IMG/VR virus record: IMGVR_UViG_3300027985_001318 | Location: 159,651 to 223,650 of that record | Source of the DNA: a virus | Reading direction: 5' to 3' (one strand) | DNA length: 64,000 nucleotides | Shown here: one piece after another, positions 49,863 to 59,016 of the stretch | Layout of the letters: every line of letters starts with the position of its first letter | Numbering within the stretch: position 1 is the stretch's first letter | Notes under the pieces: generated by a model | What the model was told of the DNA's origin: nothing | What the model saw: only the letters and a program-made list of their open reading frames with translations | Database searches by the model: none | Program-made: the position numbers and the translations under genes

Positions 49863-51044
49863 ATGACTATTTTAGCTTATGTTTACCCAGCAGACATTGC
49901 TGGAACAGACAACCAGCTTGCACAAACCACCGAGCCTAAATTTACTAACGATCCGTATTCGACTCCATTGGCGTCGAATGTCGCCAACACTACTTATACC
50001 ACTAACTGGTATCGGCAAATAGCCTACGACCAGAACGATGCGAATGGTTTGGGTTTCTTTAACGAAAGTTCTAATGCTTACCCTATTGCGGTTGCCGAAA
50101 TACCGTCAGATAGTACGGAAATTTGGTTACGCTGCTTAGATTTTGGTGGGAGTACCTATAAAGCCTATTGGAGTGGGTCTGATAAAAATCTTCTTGCTTT
50201 TTATAACATCCAAGATGGCGTTAAGAGGTTGGTTAGTAAACTCTACTTCCCGTCTGGTTCTGGCACGTTAACGTTTGCAGTATATGACGATGCTGGGACC
50301 AGTATAGTTAAAAGCCATGCTGTTAGCGCAGCGGATAACTTTAGAGCCGATGCTACCAGTAAAGACTGTATAGCAGATTTTCGCTTTGTCTTTGATCAAG
50401 TGGCTGGTTTTATACAGCATTATGATTATAGCACAGAACTGAAATCCGAGGTATTAGGTAAAACCATAGGAAATTACCCAGTAACTCATGCGGTACTCTA
50501 CGACGCGTTCATAATACCGCAACAAGCTGTATATGGGCCGAAAGTAGTGTTTAGAATACTGGCCAATGAGCCAACTTTCGGCATGTACGTAATGCCCTTT
50601 TTAGCCAAGGGTGAAGGTAGTGATCAGGACCACAAATACGGCACTTACGCTAGATTTGCAAAGTGCCGTAAAAACTTTGCGCTCTCTTACGGGATCGCTT
50701 TAGAAAAAGCCGAGGAAGGGATCGATTATCGCTATAGCTATCTACCGAATAACCTGACCGAACAAGGCCTGCCGGAAAATCATACGGTGCTCTCTTTGTC
50801 TATTAGTTCGATCATTGCGACCACAGCACCAACGGCGGACTTATTATACCCAACTACCTACTTGAAGGACATAGCTACTGGCGAGTACTACGAGCAGACA
50901 ATGGTACCTACCAAAAATAACGTGGATTATGCGACAGGTAATAATCCGGCGGTTCGTAGGGAGCGTTGGGATAAGAACCCAGTTACTGGTCAGAACTGGG
51001 AACCTACAGACCTATCTAATTTCGAGATCGGTTTCAAGATCTAG
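49863..51044 (+). CDS. Probable tail adhesin (393 aa)
   Basis: Same size and strand-rich composition as 48746, with a similar order (EIWLRCLDF, LTFAVYDDAG, HAVLYDAFIIPQQ), so probably a diverged lectin-like paralogue. The C-terminal 100 residues (TYLKDIATGEYYEQTMV...) differ. No catalytic motif. Confidence 0.65.
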   Translation: MTILAYVYPADIAGTDNQLAQTTEPKFTNDPYSTPLASNVANTTYTTNWYRQIAYDQNDANGLGFFNESSNAYPIAVAEIPSDSTEIWLRCLDFGGSTYKAYWSGSDKNLLAFYNIQDGVKRLVSKLYFPSGSGTLTFAVYDDAGTSIVKSHAVSAADNFRADATSKDCIADFRFVFDQVAGFIQHYDYSTELKSEVLGKTIGNYPVTHAVLYDAFIIPQQAVYGPKVVFRILANEPTFGMYVMPFLAKGEGSDQDHKYGTYARFAKCRKNFALSYGIALEKAEEGIDYRYSYLPNNLTEQGLPENHTVLSLSISSIIATTAPTADLLYPTTYLKDIATGEYYEQTMVPTKNNVDYATGNNPAVRRERWDKNPVTGQNWEPTDLSNFEIGFKI

Positions 51045-51056
51045 GGAGTACAGGAC

Positions 51057-51536
51057 ATGGCCGTAGTCCCACCAGGAAATAAACAGATAGGGTCGTTTGG
51101 CCTGGTTAGTTTGACCTCAGCTAAAACGACCCTAGTGGTAGAGTCTCAGCTAGGTTTAGCGCTAGTTAAAGACCCCAACACCTACACGCCAAGAGAACCG
51201 TATAATGTTTCCATTGGTAGTTTCGGAATAGTGGGTCTTTCTAGTGCAAAGAAGACGGTAATCGTAGAATCGGTAATCGGGTTGGCAGTCGTTAAATACG
51301 TACCGCCAACCGTGCTCTTTGTGGAATCAGCTATTGGGTTGGCTGCTGTAAAGAACAACGACACCACCTACAGCCTAGCTCTACCACTCTCAGTAGGTAT
51401 TGGTTCTTTTGGGATCGTCTCTCTCACTAAAGCCAAACCCACTGTACTGTTCAACTCAGTTATTGGATTAGCAGTTGTACAGAACTTTGTACCTCGCAAC
51501 GAATCCGTAATTCATTCTCTCAACTACGGTCTTTAA
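51057..51536 (+). CDS. Repeat protein of tail operon (159 aa)
   Basis: Four repeats around the core VESxIGLAVVK: VVESQLGLALVK, VESVIGLAVVK, VESAIGLAAVK and NSVIGLAVVQ. Three of them are preceded by IGSFGxVxLxxAK. The repeat is about 40 residues. No membrane segment of normal length, although the repeats are hydrophobic. Probably a structural strand-rich protein of the tail. Confidence 0.7.
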   Translation: MAVVPPGNKQIGSFGLVSLTSAKTTLVVESQLGLALVKDPNTYTPREPYNVSIGSFGIVGLSSAKKTVIVESVIGLAVVKYVPPTVLFVESAIGLAAVKNNDTTYSLALPLSVGIGSFGIVSLTKAKPTVLFNSVIGLAVVQNFVPRNESVIHSLNYGL

Positions 51537-51545
51537 GGAGCCTGT

Positions 51546-53210
51546 ATGAAAGAGGTTTTTGATAGGTTGTGGGAGGCTATCAATAGCCTTCGCCCCATAA
51601 CCGTGCCAGCCAATGGCGATACTGTTAAGTATCGATCACTAAATCTTCTGCTTGACAACCAGGGAGAAGAGGAGCTCATTTTCTACCTCCCTCCCGTAGA
51701 GGGAGTTACAGAGCCATCTCTCTGCGAGTTCCAAGTAGACCATGAATTTTCAAGGCTCGAAAATAAGGATCTCGAGAAAAAGGTTTTTCTCGCCACCAAT
51801 GACGGAACCCAGATATCTTGCTGGAGCGGCTTAGGTAATAAAGTTCTCTTGCCTATGGTAAGTCACTACAATGCCTTTTATGTGCCAGGAGGTACCTGGC
51901 ATATCTCCGATGCCATATTAGATACGTTGGTACTTCAGGGTTATGCAATAACCTGGCTTGGTGGGGCTAGTCCAAACCAAAATCCTGGAATGCGCGACTA
52001 TATCGGCAATCCAGATCGCCTATGGTTGATGGATGCCTTAGTTCCATCCTATCATCCAGACGCCCATCGCTTCTTTATCAGTAGCGATGACGACGGATGG
52101 TACTCAACAGAAGACGAAGGTAATTCCACCGATCCGATACAGATCAAGTACTTCCAATACGACAGCAGTATATGTTCTATAGAACATATTTGGCCGCACT
52201 ATTCAGCTAATGCTGCACCTGAAGTACATGGTGCCGGTGTAAATGCAAGCAATCAGCGGTTTTTCTTTAGTTTTTACCCAACAAACACTGCTGCCTTCGT
52301 AGGCCCTACCGTAGACACTAGCGGAGAGACCCCCTACGTGTTCGCAGATGCCGTTAGTAGGTATTATTACTACAATGATGGCAGCAACGACTGCGCAGCT
52401 ATTCTGATGTTAAAGGATCAGAGTACCGATACTTTCTCTATACGCTATCGAGATGGGGATGTCGAAGGTACTGAGTTTGGTTCAATGCAGAGCTTTACGT
52501 TTACTGATGTCGCCACACAAGGCATTTGGGACGAGCTCGCACTGGATCGTAAGAAGAAAGGCGTCTTTGCGGCCATGAACTCGACTCGTAGTAAATTGGT
52601 CCTGGGGTTCACTAAAGATACAGTGGTGCGGCTCACTAGCGATACGTTTACGACAATGTTGGCCGGTAGTGCTTTCGAGATAGATATTTCTCTGAACATT
52701 GCCCCGGTTGGTTGGGAGTGGAAGATTGCAAGATACGACTCTTATGATGGCGTTGTTTGGTTTAGTCTTAAACGTGATGCATCGCAACACGATGTAGATG
52801 AAAGCGAAGTACCTCTCTCTCAATTGTTCGTTTATCAGCGGTTGAATGGCGGGGTGGTTAGCGAAGTACTCTATTGGGATGATACGGACTCTACGGTCTA
52901 TTTGGACTACGAGTACTATTACGACCCACATCTCGCCAGAGGTTTCTGGCTATCTAGAGCAATAGAACCAATCACCGGTAAGATGTCTATTTTTGTTCAG
53001 GAGGGGTTCGGTAACTTTGAATCCAATATCACTTACGATAAGCCGATTTTGGTTGCTGACCAAACCAATTACGACTTCGACGTTGCATGTTTTAAATTCA
53101 TGCCTAAGTTGGAAGTGAGTGGTGGATTTTTGGGTATGAAGTCAACGACTGGTCAATGGGCTGTGGCTGATTTCGATGTCAGCGTCTTGATGCCGATAGT
53201 GGAAGTATAA
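51546..53210 (+). CDS. Probable tail-associated protein (554 aa)
   Basis: Strand-rich, acidic and aromatic-rich 554-residue protein, last gene of the fibre operon. It has no recognised motif; its composition (YYYNDGSND, many Asp/Tyr/Trp) fits a surface-binding protein. AAGGAG lies 6 bases before the ATG. Confidence 0.65.
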   Translation: MKEVFDRLWEAINSLRPITVPANGDTVKYRSLNLLLDNQGEEELIFYLPPVEGVTEPSLCEFQVDHEFSRLENKDLEKKVFLATNDGTQISCWSGLGNKVLLPMVSHYNAFYVPGGTWHISDAILDTLVLQGYAITWLGGASPNQNPGMRDYIGNPDRLWLMDALVPSYHPDAHRFFISSDDDGWYSTEDEGNSTDPIQIKYFQYDSSICSIEHIWPHYSANAAPEVHGAGVNASNQRFFFSFYPTNTAAFVGPTVDTSGETPYVFADAVSRYYYYNDGSNDCAAILMLKDQSTDTFSIRYRDGDVEGTEFGSMQSFTFTDVATQGIWDELALDRKKKGVFAAMNSTRSKLVLGFTKDTVVRLTSDTFTTMLAGSAFEIDISLNIAPVGWEWKIARYDSYDGVVWFSLKRDASQHDVDESEVPLSQLFVYQRLNGGVVSEVLYWDDTDSTVYLDYEYYYDPHLARGFWLSRAIEPITGKMSIFVQEGFGNFESNITYDKPILVADQTNYDFDVACFKFMPKLEVSGGFLGMKSTTGQWAVADFDVSVLMPIVEV

Positions 53211-53213
53211 ATG

Positions 53214-53246
53214 AAAAGAGGAGGGCTTTCGCCCTCCTCTTTTTTA
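53214..53246 (+). terminator. Terminator, GGAGGGC family
   Basis: AAAAGAGGAGGGC / GCCCTCCTCTTTT with TTTC between arms and more T. Confidence 0.9.
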
Positions 53247-53268
53247 TGACACAAAACTTTTACAAACA

Positions 53269-53286
53269 TATATTACCGAGTTGATA
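53269..53286 (+). promoter_or_regulatory. Early-type promoter TATATTAC
   Basis: Exact TATATTAC (53269-53276) followed by CGAGTTGATAA, 37 bases before the acetyltransferase gene, the shortest distance in this window. Confidence 0.7.
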
Positions 53287-53305
53287 ACCTATCGAAGAGG
53301 GTTGT

Positions 53306-53788
53306 ATGAAAAGTTTTAAAGAGTTGATCGATCATCGTTTCTTGCCTGAGTTAGTCGAGTACGATCCCAACAAGCGCTTACATAAAGTCGCTTTACGAAA
53401 GCTGATCCTCGATTTTCTCGACATCGATAAAGACGATCAAGAGAGCAAGAAATACTCTTCTACTAAAACGGCTTACCTTTTGCAAAAGAAAGGCGAGTTT
53501 GTAGCTGCTCTCATTTACAGAGATCTTCCTGAAGACAGTACTGTGGCATACATCCGAGCACTTACGGTGCTAAGTACTGAACGACGCAAAGGCTATGGTT
53601 ATGCGTTGCTGTTAGGTTTCATTGGTAGTTGTCAGCGTAAGGGCACTTATCGCACCATTCAGTTAGCTGCCAATGCAGATAACTTCGCCGCCATCGCTCT
53701 TTACAAGCAACTCGGGTTTATTGTGGTGAAGGAAGGGGTAGATGAGGGGAGGAAGTTTCTTTGCATGGAACTAACCCTTACGAAATAG
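53306..53788 (+). CDS. GNAT-family N-acetyltransferase
   Basis: A 160-residue GNAT. Motif A (acetyl-CoA binding) is ALTVLSTERRKGYGYALLLGF with the R-x-x-G-x-G/A loop, and the C-terminal motif is ANADNFAAIALYKQLGFIVV. The family transfers acetyl groups from acetyl-CoA to amines; here the target is unknown, and a host protein is possible because the gene is first behind an early-type promoter. Confidence 0.85.
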   Translation: MKSFKELIDHRFLPELVEYDPNKRLHKVALRKLILDFLDIDKDDQESKKYSSTKTAYLLQKKGEFVAALIYRDLPEDSTVAYIRALTVLSTERRKGYGYALLLGFIGSCQRKGTYRTIQLAANADNFAAIALYKQLGFIVVKEGVDEGRKFLCMELTLTK

Positions 53789-53867
53789 AAAAAACATAAA
53801 AAAATACGAAACAGTTAGAACCTATGAAAAAACAACAATCTTTCTTAACTAAACAAGGATCTTTCAG

Positions 53868-54329
53868 ATGTCTCCTCTTTATGTACAAGTAAAAACTCTG
53901 GATAGCGAAGTGGCTAGATTCGGCCGTCTTTCCCAGGGCAGTCCTGACGCCGCCGGTTACGATCTGCGCGCAGCTATCAAAGAGCCGCTGGTTCTCCAAC
54001 CTGGTCAAGCCGAGCTGCTCTCTACTGGGCTCTCCGTATACATCAAGGACCCTGGCGTCTGTGCTACTATCCTGCCGCGTTCTGGTCTGGGTTCCAAGCA
54101 AGGGATTGTGATCGGTAACTTGGTGGGTCTGATCGATGCCGACTATCAGGGTCCGCTGAAGATGTGTATCTGGAATCGCTCCGACGTACCTTTTACTATC
54201 CAGCCGTACGATCGCTTGGCTCAACTGGTATTCCTGCCGGTTATCAAGCCGGTATTTGTTGACACCAGCGAATTCGACACCACCAGTCAACGCGGTGAGG
54301 GTGGTTTTGCCTCCAGCGGTATTCAGTAA
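53868..54329 (+). CDS. dut: dUTPase
   Basis: Hydrolyses dUTP to dUMP and pyrophosphate. All five trimeric dUTPase motifs are present: DAAGYDLRA (1), PRSGLGSKQGI (2), GLIDADYQG (3), RLAQLVF (4) and RGEGGFASSG (5, usual RGxGGFGSTG). At 153 residues it has the usual length. It prevents uracil incorporation and delivers dUMP to thymidylate synthase, linking dCTP deaminase (15602) with thyA. Confidence 0.96.
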   Translation: MSPLYVQVKTLDSEVARFGRLSQGSPDAAGYDLRAAIKEPLVLQPGQAELLSTGLSVYIKDPGVCATILPRSGLGSKQGIVIGNLVGLIDADYQGPLKMCIWNRSDVPFTIQPYDRLAQLVFLPVIKPVFVDTSEFDTTSQRGEGGFASSGIQ

Positions 54330-54340
54330 GGACCTGTAAG

Positions 54341-54883
54341 ATGTATAGTGAAAAGGATTTTTTCACAGTAAAAGCCAGAAAGTCTTCTCGTATCGAGCCG
54401 GGGACCGAAAAACTTTTGAACGATCTTTCTTCAGATCTGTCAACTGAAATGCTGGCCTTGACAGCCCTCGTTGCAGAAGCTTATAAGGAAGAGCGTGCTC
54501 CTGACGGTACTCCTCTCACCTGGCGGCTTTGTTCGGATCCAGTTAAGGCCGGTTGGATCACTCATGATAAAACCGAGGTTTTGTTGGAGTTGGTTGTTTA
54601 CGAGAAAGTTCCGTCTCCCAAGAACCAAACCAGCGCCGAAACTATGGTAGCTCTGTTATCCAAACCGATCGGGCAGTTGGTTGATCTCAATCAATTGCGA
54701 CACATCGATCATGTTTTCGGGAAGCCGGCAGTATGGTCTTCCTATAAACTGGTTTCCAGTAAGAAGGGTTCTGCTGAGGTAGAGTTCTTGGTTGATTTCC
54801 CAGCTATGAAGTTTGGTTTCAAAGTAACCATTCGTCAACTGCCACTGAAAGCCAAACTTCCGGCGATAGTTCTGGAGGAATAA
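54341..54883 (+). CDS. Hypothetical protein (180 aa)
   Basis: Unrecognised 180-residue protein following dut by 11 bases; helical first third, strand-rich rest. Same operon as the acetyltransferase and dUTPase by spacing. Confidence 0.7.
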   Translation: MYSEKDFFTVKARKSSRIEPGTEKLLNDLSSDLSTEMLALTALVAEAYKEERAPDGTPLTWRLCSDPVKAGWITHDKTEVLLELVVYEKVPSPKNQTSAETMVALLSKPIGQLVDLNQLRHIDHVFGKPAVWSSYKLVSSKKGSAEVEFLVDFPAMKFGFKVTIRQLPLKAKLPAIVLEE

Positions 54884-54888
54884 GTAGG

Positions 54889-55443
54889 ATGGAATCTACT
54901 TTATCTATCGAGGATGGGGTAAAACCCATCCTTTCTTTCGAGCTTGTGGAAAGACTGAAGAAACGTCTATATCACGCTAGGAAGAAAGGCGAGATTGATC
55001 CTGAATGGCGCGATTCTTCTAAGTTCGTCGATTGGGCTGTTCGTCGTGGTTTTAAACACTACGACTGGCTAATACCTAACCTCTATTCTGTCGGTAATAA
55101 GCTATATGGTCCTGAGACAGCGGCTATAGTTCCTCCTGAGGTGGGTGAGTGGCTTAACCCACTAAAGAAGGAAGGTTTTTATCTCGGAGTTAGACTACGT
55201 AGACGCAATCCTAGCGGTTTTGATGTCTTTATGACCAGCTCTAGTCTATGTAGAGAGAGTATAGTAAAAGCTACGTTCTATACTCAGATAGAAGCCCATA
55301 TGAAGTTTTTGGAATTTCGTCTGGAAATTGGTTACGAGTTGGCTAAGAAAATTAGCAATTATAATGATCGAGTCGCGTTCTTAAAGCGAGTGGAACGCGT
55401 AGCTCAAGCCTTGCAAGACCGGAAGGTCTTAGTGGATCTCTGA
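54889..55443 (+). CDS. HNH/AP2-like protein without visible catalytic motif, paralogue A (184 aa)
   Basis: WAVRRGFKHYDWLIPNLYSVGNKLYGPETAAIVPPEVGEWL has the N-x-x-Y-x-P-x-x-x-x-x-V/I-P pattern that follows the catalytic core in phage HNH-AP2 proteins. The following FYLGVRLRRRNPSGFDVFM...TQIEAHMKFLEFRLE resembles a degenerate AP2 DNA-binding domain. The usual HH of the HNH site is not seen. It could be a domesticated DNA-binding relative of homing endonucleases. Confidence 0.55.
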   Translation: MESTLSIEDGVKPILSFELVERLKKRLYHARKKGEIDPEWRDSSKFVDWAVRRGFKHYDWLIPNLYSVGNKLYGPETAAIVPPEVGEWLNPLKKEGFYLGVRLRRRNPSGFDVFMTSSSLCRESIVKATFYTQIEAHMKFLEFRLEIGYELAKKISNYNDRVAFLKRVERVAQALQDRKVLVDL

Positions 55444-55452
55444 GGGTTTGAA

Positions 55453-56121
55453 ATGGAACTGAAAACTTTGAGAAGAATGGATAACGTTAGACGGGTAGAT
55501 GACTGCGGTTATCGTGCCGCTAACGGTAAAGGTGAAGATCCAGCTCTGATTCTTTCTAAAGAACTTTTGGCTAAAATCCGCAAGTGGTTGGAAACCAGAA
55601 AGGAACTGCGGGCTGTTTTTAAAGGCGCCTTTAAAAATCAAATGGCGTTTCATCGTTGGAGAATGGAGCGCTATCCGCACCCTCGTTCTGATTTCAGATT
55701 CTTTCACCTTTGCACTCCGGAACAATTCTGTCCAGTAAACGTAAATAGCTTTTACTGGATACCTAAAGACTTGGTCGACTTTTTTACCATGATAGGTAAA
55801 CAGCCATCCGATGGCTGCGAATATCACGGAACTGTTAAAAGTAAGAATGGTGAGAGTTTCTATGCTACTATTAGTTATTTAAAAACGCGCAGTCATTTAG
55901 GGACTATGTCTACCGAACTGGGCGCTCACTATCTTTGGCAAGAAGCCAAACTTAAAGCCCTCCGTGACTTACATCGTCGCTACCGCCACGAGGTTCACGA
56001 ATGTGTGGCTGTCTGGATCGAGAGTTGGATAATAACTTTCGAGAATGACATCTACCATAAACGCCCCACCCTATTTAACCAAAACAACCAACAAGGAAAT
56101 GACAGCAATGAAAGTATTTAA
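55453..56121 (+). CDS. HNH/AP2-like protein, paralogue B (222 aa)
   Basis: Same plan as 54889: FHRWRMERYPHP..., then FCPVNVNSFYWIPKDLVDFF, then CEYHGTVKSKNGESFYATISY...LGTMSTELGAHYLWQEAK. Again no HNH catalytic pair. Adjacent to its paralogue; the stop overlaps gene 56108. Confidence 0.55.
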   Translation: MELKTLRRMDNVRRVDDCGYRAANGKGEDPALILSKELLAKIRKWLETRKELRAVFKGAFKNQMAFHRWRMERYPHPRSDFRFFHLCTPEQFCPVNVNSFYWIPKDLVDFFTMIGKQPSDGCEYHGTVKSKNGESFYATISYLKTRSHLGTMSTELGAHYLWQEAKLKALRDLHRRYRHEVHECVAVWIESWIITFENDIYHKRPTLFNQNNQQGNDSNESI

Positions 56122-56602
56122 CCTGATCGCCCACGTACTCCCACGTACTCCCGCTGAAACCAAGCCGCTGGCCGTGTTCAGTCTGCTTCGCACCATGGTA
56201 CCGCAAATTGAACTGGCCGACTCGCTGACCGCTCTGCTGAGCGAGATGTCCGAGATCCCCTACCAAATGGTCCTGCGCAACGCGCTCTATGTCCAAGAAG
56301 ATCAGTCCAATGAAGACATCGATCTGCTTTGCTTCGCCGCGTTCATGGCCACGCAGAAGCTGAACAGTTACGGTATCGAAGATACCAAACTGATCGAAGG
56401 TGATGTAGTTGAAGTCGACGTTAGTGAAAGTCAGTACAAGGTTGTTTTCACCATCGAAGATCTGACCGCCAAGTACGCGGCCGAGGACTACAGTTCTCCG
56501 AAGCCGAGCTACTTCATCTTCTGCAATCTCCGCAATCCGAACGTCTCCGGCGAAGTAGCCGAGTATCCGGAAGAGTTGCCTGAAGAAGGCATCGACGAGT
56601 AA
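56108..56602 (+). CDS. Hypothetical acidic protein (164 aa)
   Basis: Unrecognised. Start region 56082-56113 is identical over 32 bases to that of 29240; as there, the second ATG has the better spacing to AAGGA. The protein ends in a very acidic tail (EYPEELPEEGIDE). Its codons are more C/G-ending than those of its neighbours, suggesting high expression or a different origin. Confidence 0.7.
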   Translation: MKVFNLIAHVLPRTPAETKPLAVFSLLRTMVPQIELADSLTALLSEMSEIPYQMVLRNALYVQEDQSNEDIDLLCFAAFMATQKLNSYGIEDTKLIEGDVVEVDVSESQYKVVFTIEDLTAKYAAEDYSSPKPSYFIFCNLRNPNVSGEVAEYPEELPEEGIDE

Positions 56603-56626
56603 GTTAACGAAAAGGGAGGTTTCGTT

Positions 56627-56971
56627 ATGGATCTGGAAGGATTGTCGTTATTTGCAGAATCTGTAGCGGAAGCCGTTACCTGTCGTTTGCAATCCTGGAA
56701 AATGGAGGACATAAAGTCCTCCATGCTTTATGCTCACTGTTACGATAAGGACGGGACTATTCGAGTCGATATCTATCGACCTCTCGATAAACCACTTTTT
56801 CGTTTGGGGAGCATGCGATTAGCTGAATGTGATCTCATAAACGGAGTTGGGCTGAAACTCATGCCTGATGGTAGCTGGCGTCCGCTTTACGATGAGTTCG
56901 AACGACTGTTTGGGAAAGAGTTCGATCCAACTTTTCCTGATTTTGAACGCATAGCTTACGTCGACTTGTAA
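56627..56971 (+). CDS. Hypothetical protein (114 aa)
   Basis: Unrecognised 114-residue protein; GGGAGG precedes the ATG. No motif. Closed by a GGAGGGC-family terminator. Confidence 0.7.
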   Translation: MDLEGLSLFAESVAEAVTCRLQSWKMEDIKSSMLYAHCYDKDGTIRVDIYRPLDKPLFRLGSMRLAECDLINGVGLKLMPDGSWRPLYDEFERLFGKEFDPTFPDFERIAYVDL

Positions 56972-56975
56972 AAAA

Positions 56976-57004
56976 TAAGAGGAGGGCGAAAGCCCTCCTC
57001 TTTG
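56976..57004 (+). terminator. Terminator, GGAGGGC family
   Basis: AAGAGGAGGGC-GAAA-GCCCTCCTCTT, then TGTT. Confidence 0.8.
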
Positions 57005-57049
57005 TTCAGTCCTCAATTTTATGGTTGTTTATGAAGCTTTGAGGCCATG

Positions 57050-57940
57050 ATGTACGAAGAATATCTGAAAAAGAGAATGGACTCACATGGCAATGGAATC
57101 ATTACCCAAATAAGTCCATCCACACCATTCAATACGCCGCACTCGACGACAAAGGTGCGTTTTGAAATATATAACAAAGAAGGGGGTTATGAAATTACCT
57201 TCGGTAACTTACAGCCTTTGCTGGTTACCGAAACTAGCCGAGCCAATGCTATTTCTAGCGTGGTTGGCTATGGTTGGGAACTGATAGGGATGGGCGCAAC
57301 CTGCGTAATTGTTGACATTCTTGACTACAGATTTTTCTGTGTTCCAGAACACAAACTTAAGCCCAAGATCGATTACCTACAATACGTACTCGGAGCTCTC
57401 AGCGAGCGTATTAACTTTGACGTACCTGGAGCTAAAAAATCCGTAAAGATTTGGGCCCCAGATCTCCCATTCGATGGCATCGAACTGCAGTACTTGCCTC
57501 CGGAAAGGCAGGGTTCGGTAAATCCTTATCTGGGAAACCTTGGTAAGTATTTGTCGGCGGTGTTCGACAAGCCAATCCAACTTAACCATAAATCGACAGA
57601 GAACCTGGCTGTCGTTAATAATCAAGTTTTACCTGGCTATACAACTATAACACATTTCGAGCAACTGGAAGGTTTTGTTAAATATAGAAATCCTACCTAC
57701 AAGATCGCGATATCCAAGTTGGGTTTTGTTGATCTGGTAGAGTCCAGACGCTTGCGTATTACGGGGCCCTCAACAGCTTATTACGATATCTCTATCGCCG
57801 ATCGAACTTACCGACTACATCTCTGGTCGGTCGAGACCCCTGCTCCGGAAACTTTGGAGAAGGTCCGTAAAGTATTGGTGGAGATGTTACGGGACTTTAT
57901 CGTACATGTATCTGTACGGTACGAGTCTTCGTTAACTTAA
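57050..57940 (+). CDS. Hypothetical protein (296 aa)
   Basis: Unrecognised 296-residue protein with alternating strands and helices, possibly two similar halves (RFEIYNKEGGYEITFGNL and KYRNPTYKIAISKLGF). GAGG lies 2 bases before the ATG at 57047 and 5 before that at 57050, so 57050 is preferred. Confidence 0.7.
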   Translation: MYEEYLKKRMDSHGNGIITQISPSTPFNTPHSTTKVRFEIYNKEGGYEITFGNLQPLLVTETSRANAISSVVGYGWELIGMGATCVIVDILDYRFFCVPEHKLKPKIDYLQYVLGALSERINFDVPGAKKSVKIWAPDLPFDGIELQYLPPERQGSVNPYLGNLGKYLSAVFDKPIQLNHKSTENLAVVNNQVLPGYTTITHFEQLEGFVKYRNPTYKIAISKLGFVDLVESRRLRITGPSTAYYDISIADRTYRLHLWSVETPAPETLEKVRKVLVEMLRDFIVHVSVRYESSLT

Positions 57941-57973
57941 AAAAAGGAGGGGCGTTCGGCCTCTCTTTTTTTT
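57939..57973 (+). terminator. Imperfect terminator
   Basis: AAAAAAGGAGGGGC-GTTC-GGCCTCTCTTTTTT with mismatches in the middle of the stem; long T run. Confidence 0.65.
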
Positions 57974-58024
57974 GCTTGAGAACACTAACCTATGAAGCGC
58001 AATTAATTTTATCGAGGGGTTCGA

Positions 58025-58828
58025 ATGACTAACTTTATTGCTAGCTATCTTAGCAAAGTATTGTCGGTGGAAGATAACGCGCCAGTGAATCAGGAGATTG
58101 AGCACGTTAGCTATTATCGACTTACTGACCTAGGACAGCTTCTGACGGCTGCTCGAATGATCGAGCAGGAACAGTGGGAAATTAAAGTACCTAAAACCGA
58201 ATTGAATAAATACGCGGCTAGCGTCCGAGTAAGACGTGAAGAACGTCGCGATGGCTGTAATCGTGAATTTACACTAACCATCAAATTACAAATCCCAGGT
58301 AAGGCCGGGCGTTTAGAAGTAAATGAACGCATTAATGACGTAACCTTCGATGCTTTTAAATCTCTTAGCTCTAAAGGGATGTTGAAGCTGCGCTGTACTG
58401 TGCCGGTACCTGGGACTGAGAACACCTGGCCTGAAGGTAAATTTGATGATTTCGACCGGGCTCTCTGCTGGGAAATAGATGTTTTCTACGCAGAGGACAA
58501 CAAGACGTTGTTCCCCTGGGTAAAAGTAGATCTTGAAGTACCCAGTCAGGATTATCTGCAGAACCTACCGGAATTCCCATTCTCCCATGAACGGGCCATT
58601 ACTGCCCCTTATGGGCAGCGTACTGAAGAAGACGAAGCGTTGGTTTCCAGTTTCTATAACGGTCCGTTTATCTACACCCACGAACGTGAGGCAATGATAG
58701 CGGCATCGGCTGAAAAGAAAAAGGAACCGGCAGAAAATCCTGAAGGGTATACCGCTACTGCGGTGACCGAACCTACTGAACCGACCACTACCGACGAGGC
58801 GGGTAAGCAAGATGAAATCAGCAGCTGA
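58025..58828 (+). CDS. CYTH-like triphosphate tunnel protein (predicted)
   Basis: A 267-residue protein. Residues about 55-185 follow the CYTH order: charged strands WEIKVPKTE, AASVRVRREER, FTLTIKLQIPG, EVNERI, MLKLRCTVP, CWEIDVFY and WVKVDLEVPS followed by FSHERAIT (family: EiEl...EVT). The alternating Glu/Lys/Arg strands fit the basic tunnel that binds inorganic triphosphate or nucleotides. The C-terminal 55 residues are acidic, Thr/Pro/Glu-rich and disordered. The match is by pattern only. Confidence 0.5.
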   Translation: MTNFIASYLSKVLSVEDNAPVNQEIEHVSYYRLTDLGQLLTAARMIEQEQWEIKVPKTELNKYAASVRVRREERRDGCNREFTLTIKLQIPGKAGRLEVNERINDVTFDAFKSLSSKGMLKLRCTVPVPGTENTWPEGKFDDFDRALCWEIDVFYAEDNKTLFPWVKVDLEVPSQDYLQNLPEFPFSHERAITAPYGQRTEEDEALVSSFYNGPFIYTHEREAMIAASAEKKKEPAENPEGYTATAVTEPTEPTTTDEAGKQDEISS

Positions 58829-59003
58829 GTTTTTCTATCAAACGTTTCAGCGTAACCGTACTGAGTTGTCTTTATACCGCCTCAGACACTCGTCCTGCGC
58901 TTTCTGTAACACTATCTATGCGAAGCTACTGGCCAGGATTGAAAGCGCCGCTAGCTCCGCTACGGAGCGTTTACTGGCCTTCGTGAAATCTAGCGCCATC
59001 TGA
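58812..59003 (+). CDS. Hypothetical small protein (63 aa)
   Basis: Overlaps the previous gene by 17 bases; helical and basic with one CAFC pair. The ribosome site is weak (GGGTAAGCAAG). It fills the space before the operon terminator, which supports it as a gene. Confidence 0.5.
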   Translation: MKSAAEFFYQTFQRNRTELSLYRLRHSSCAFCNTIYAKLLARIESAASSATERLLAFVKSSAI

Positions 59004-59016
59004 GAGCAACCACGAT

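Noticed and set aside
49863-51044. Idea that 49863 has an enzymatic domain
   Set aside because: No catalytic motif seen; strand-rich pattern fits an adhesin better.
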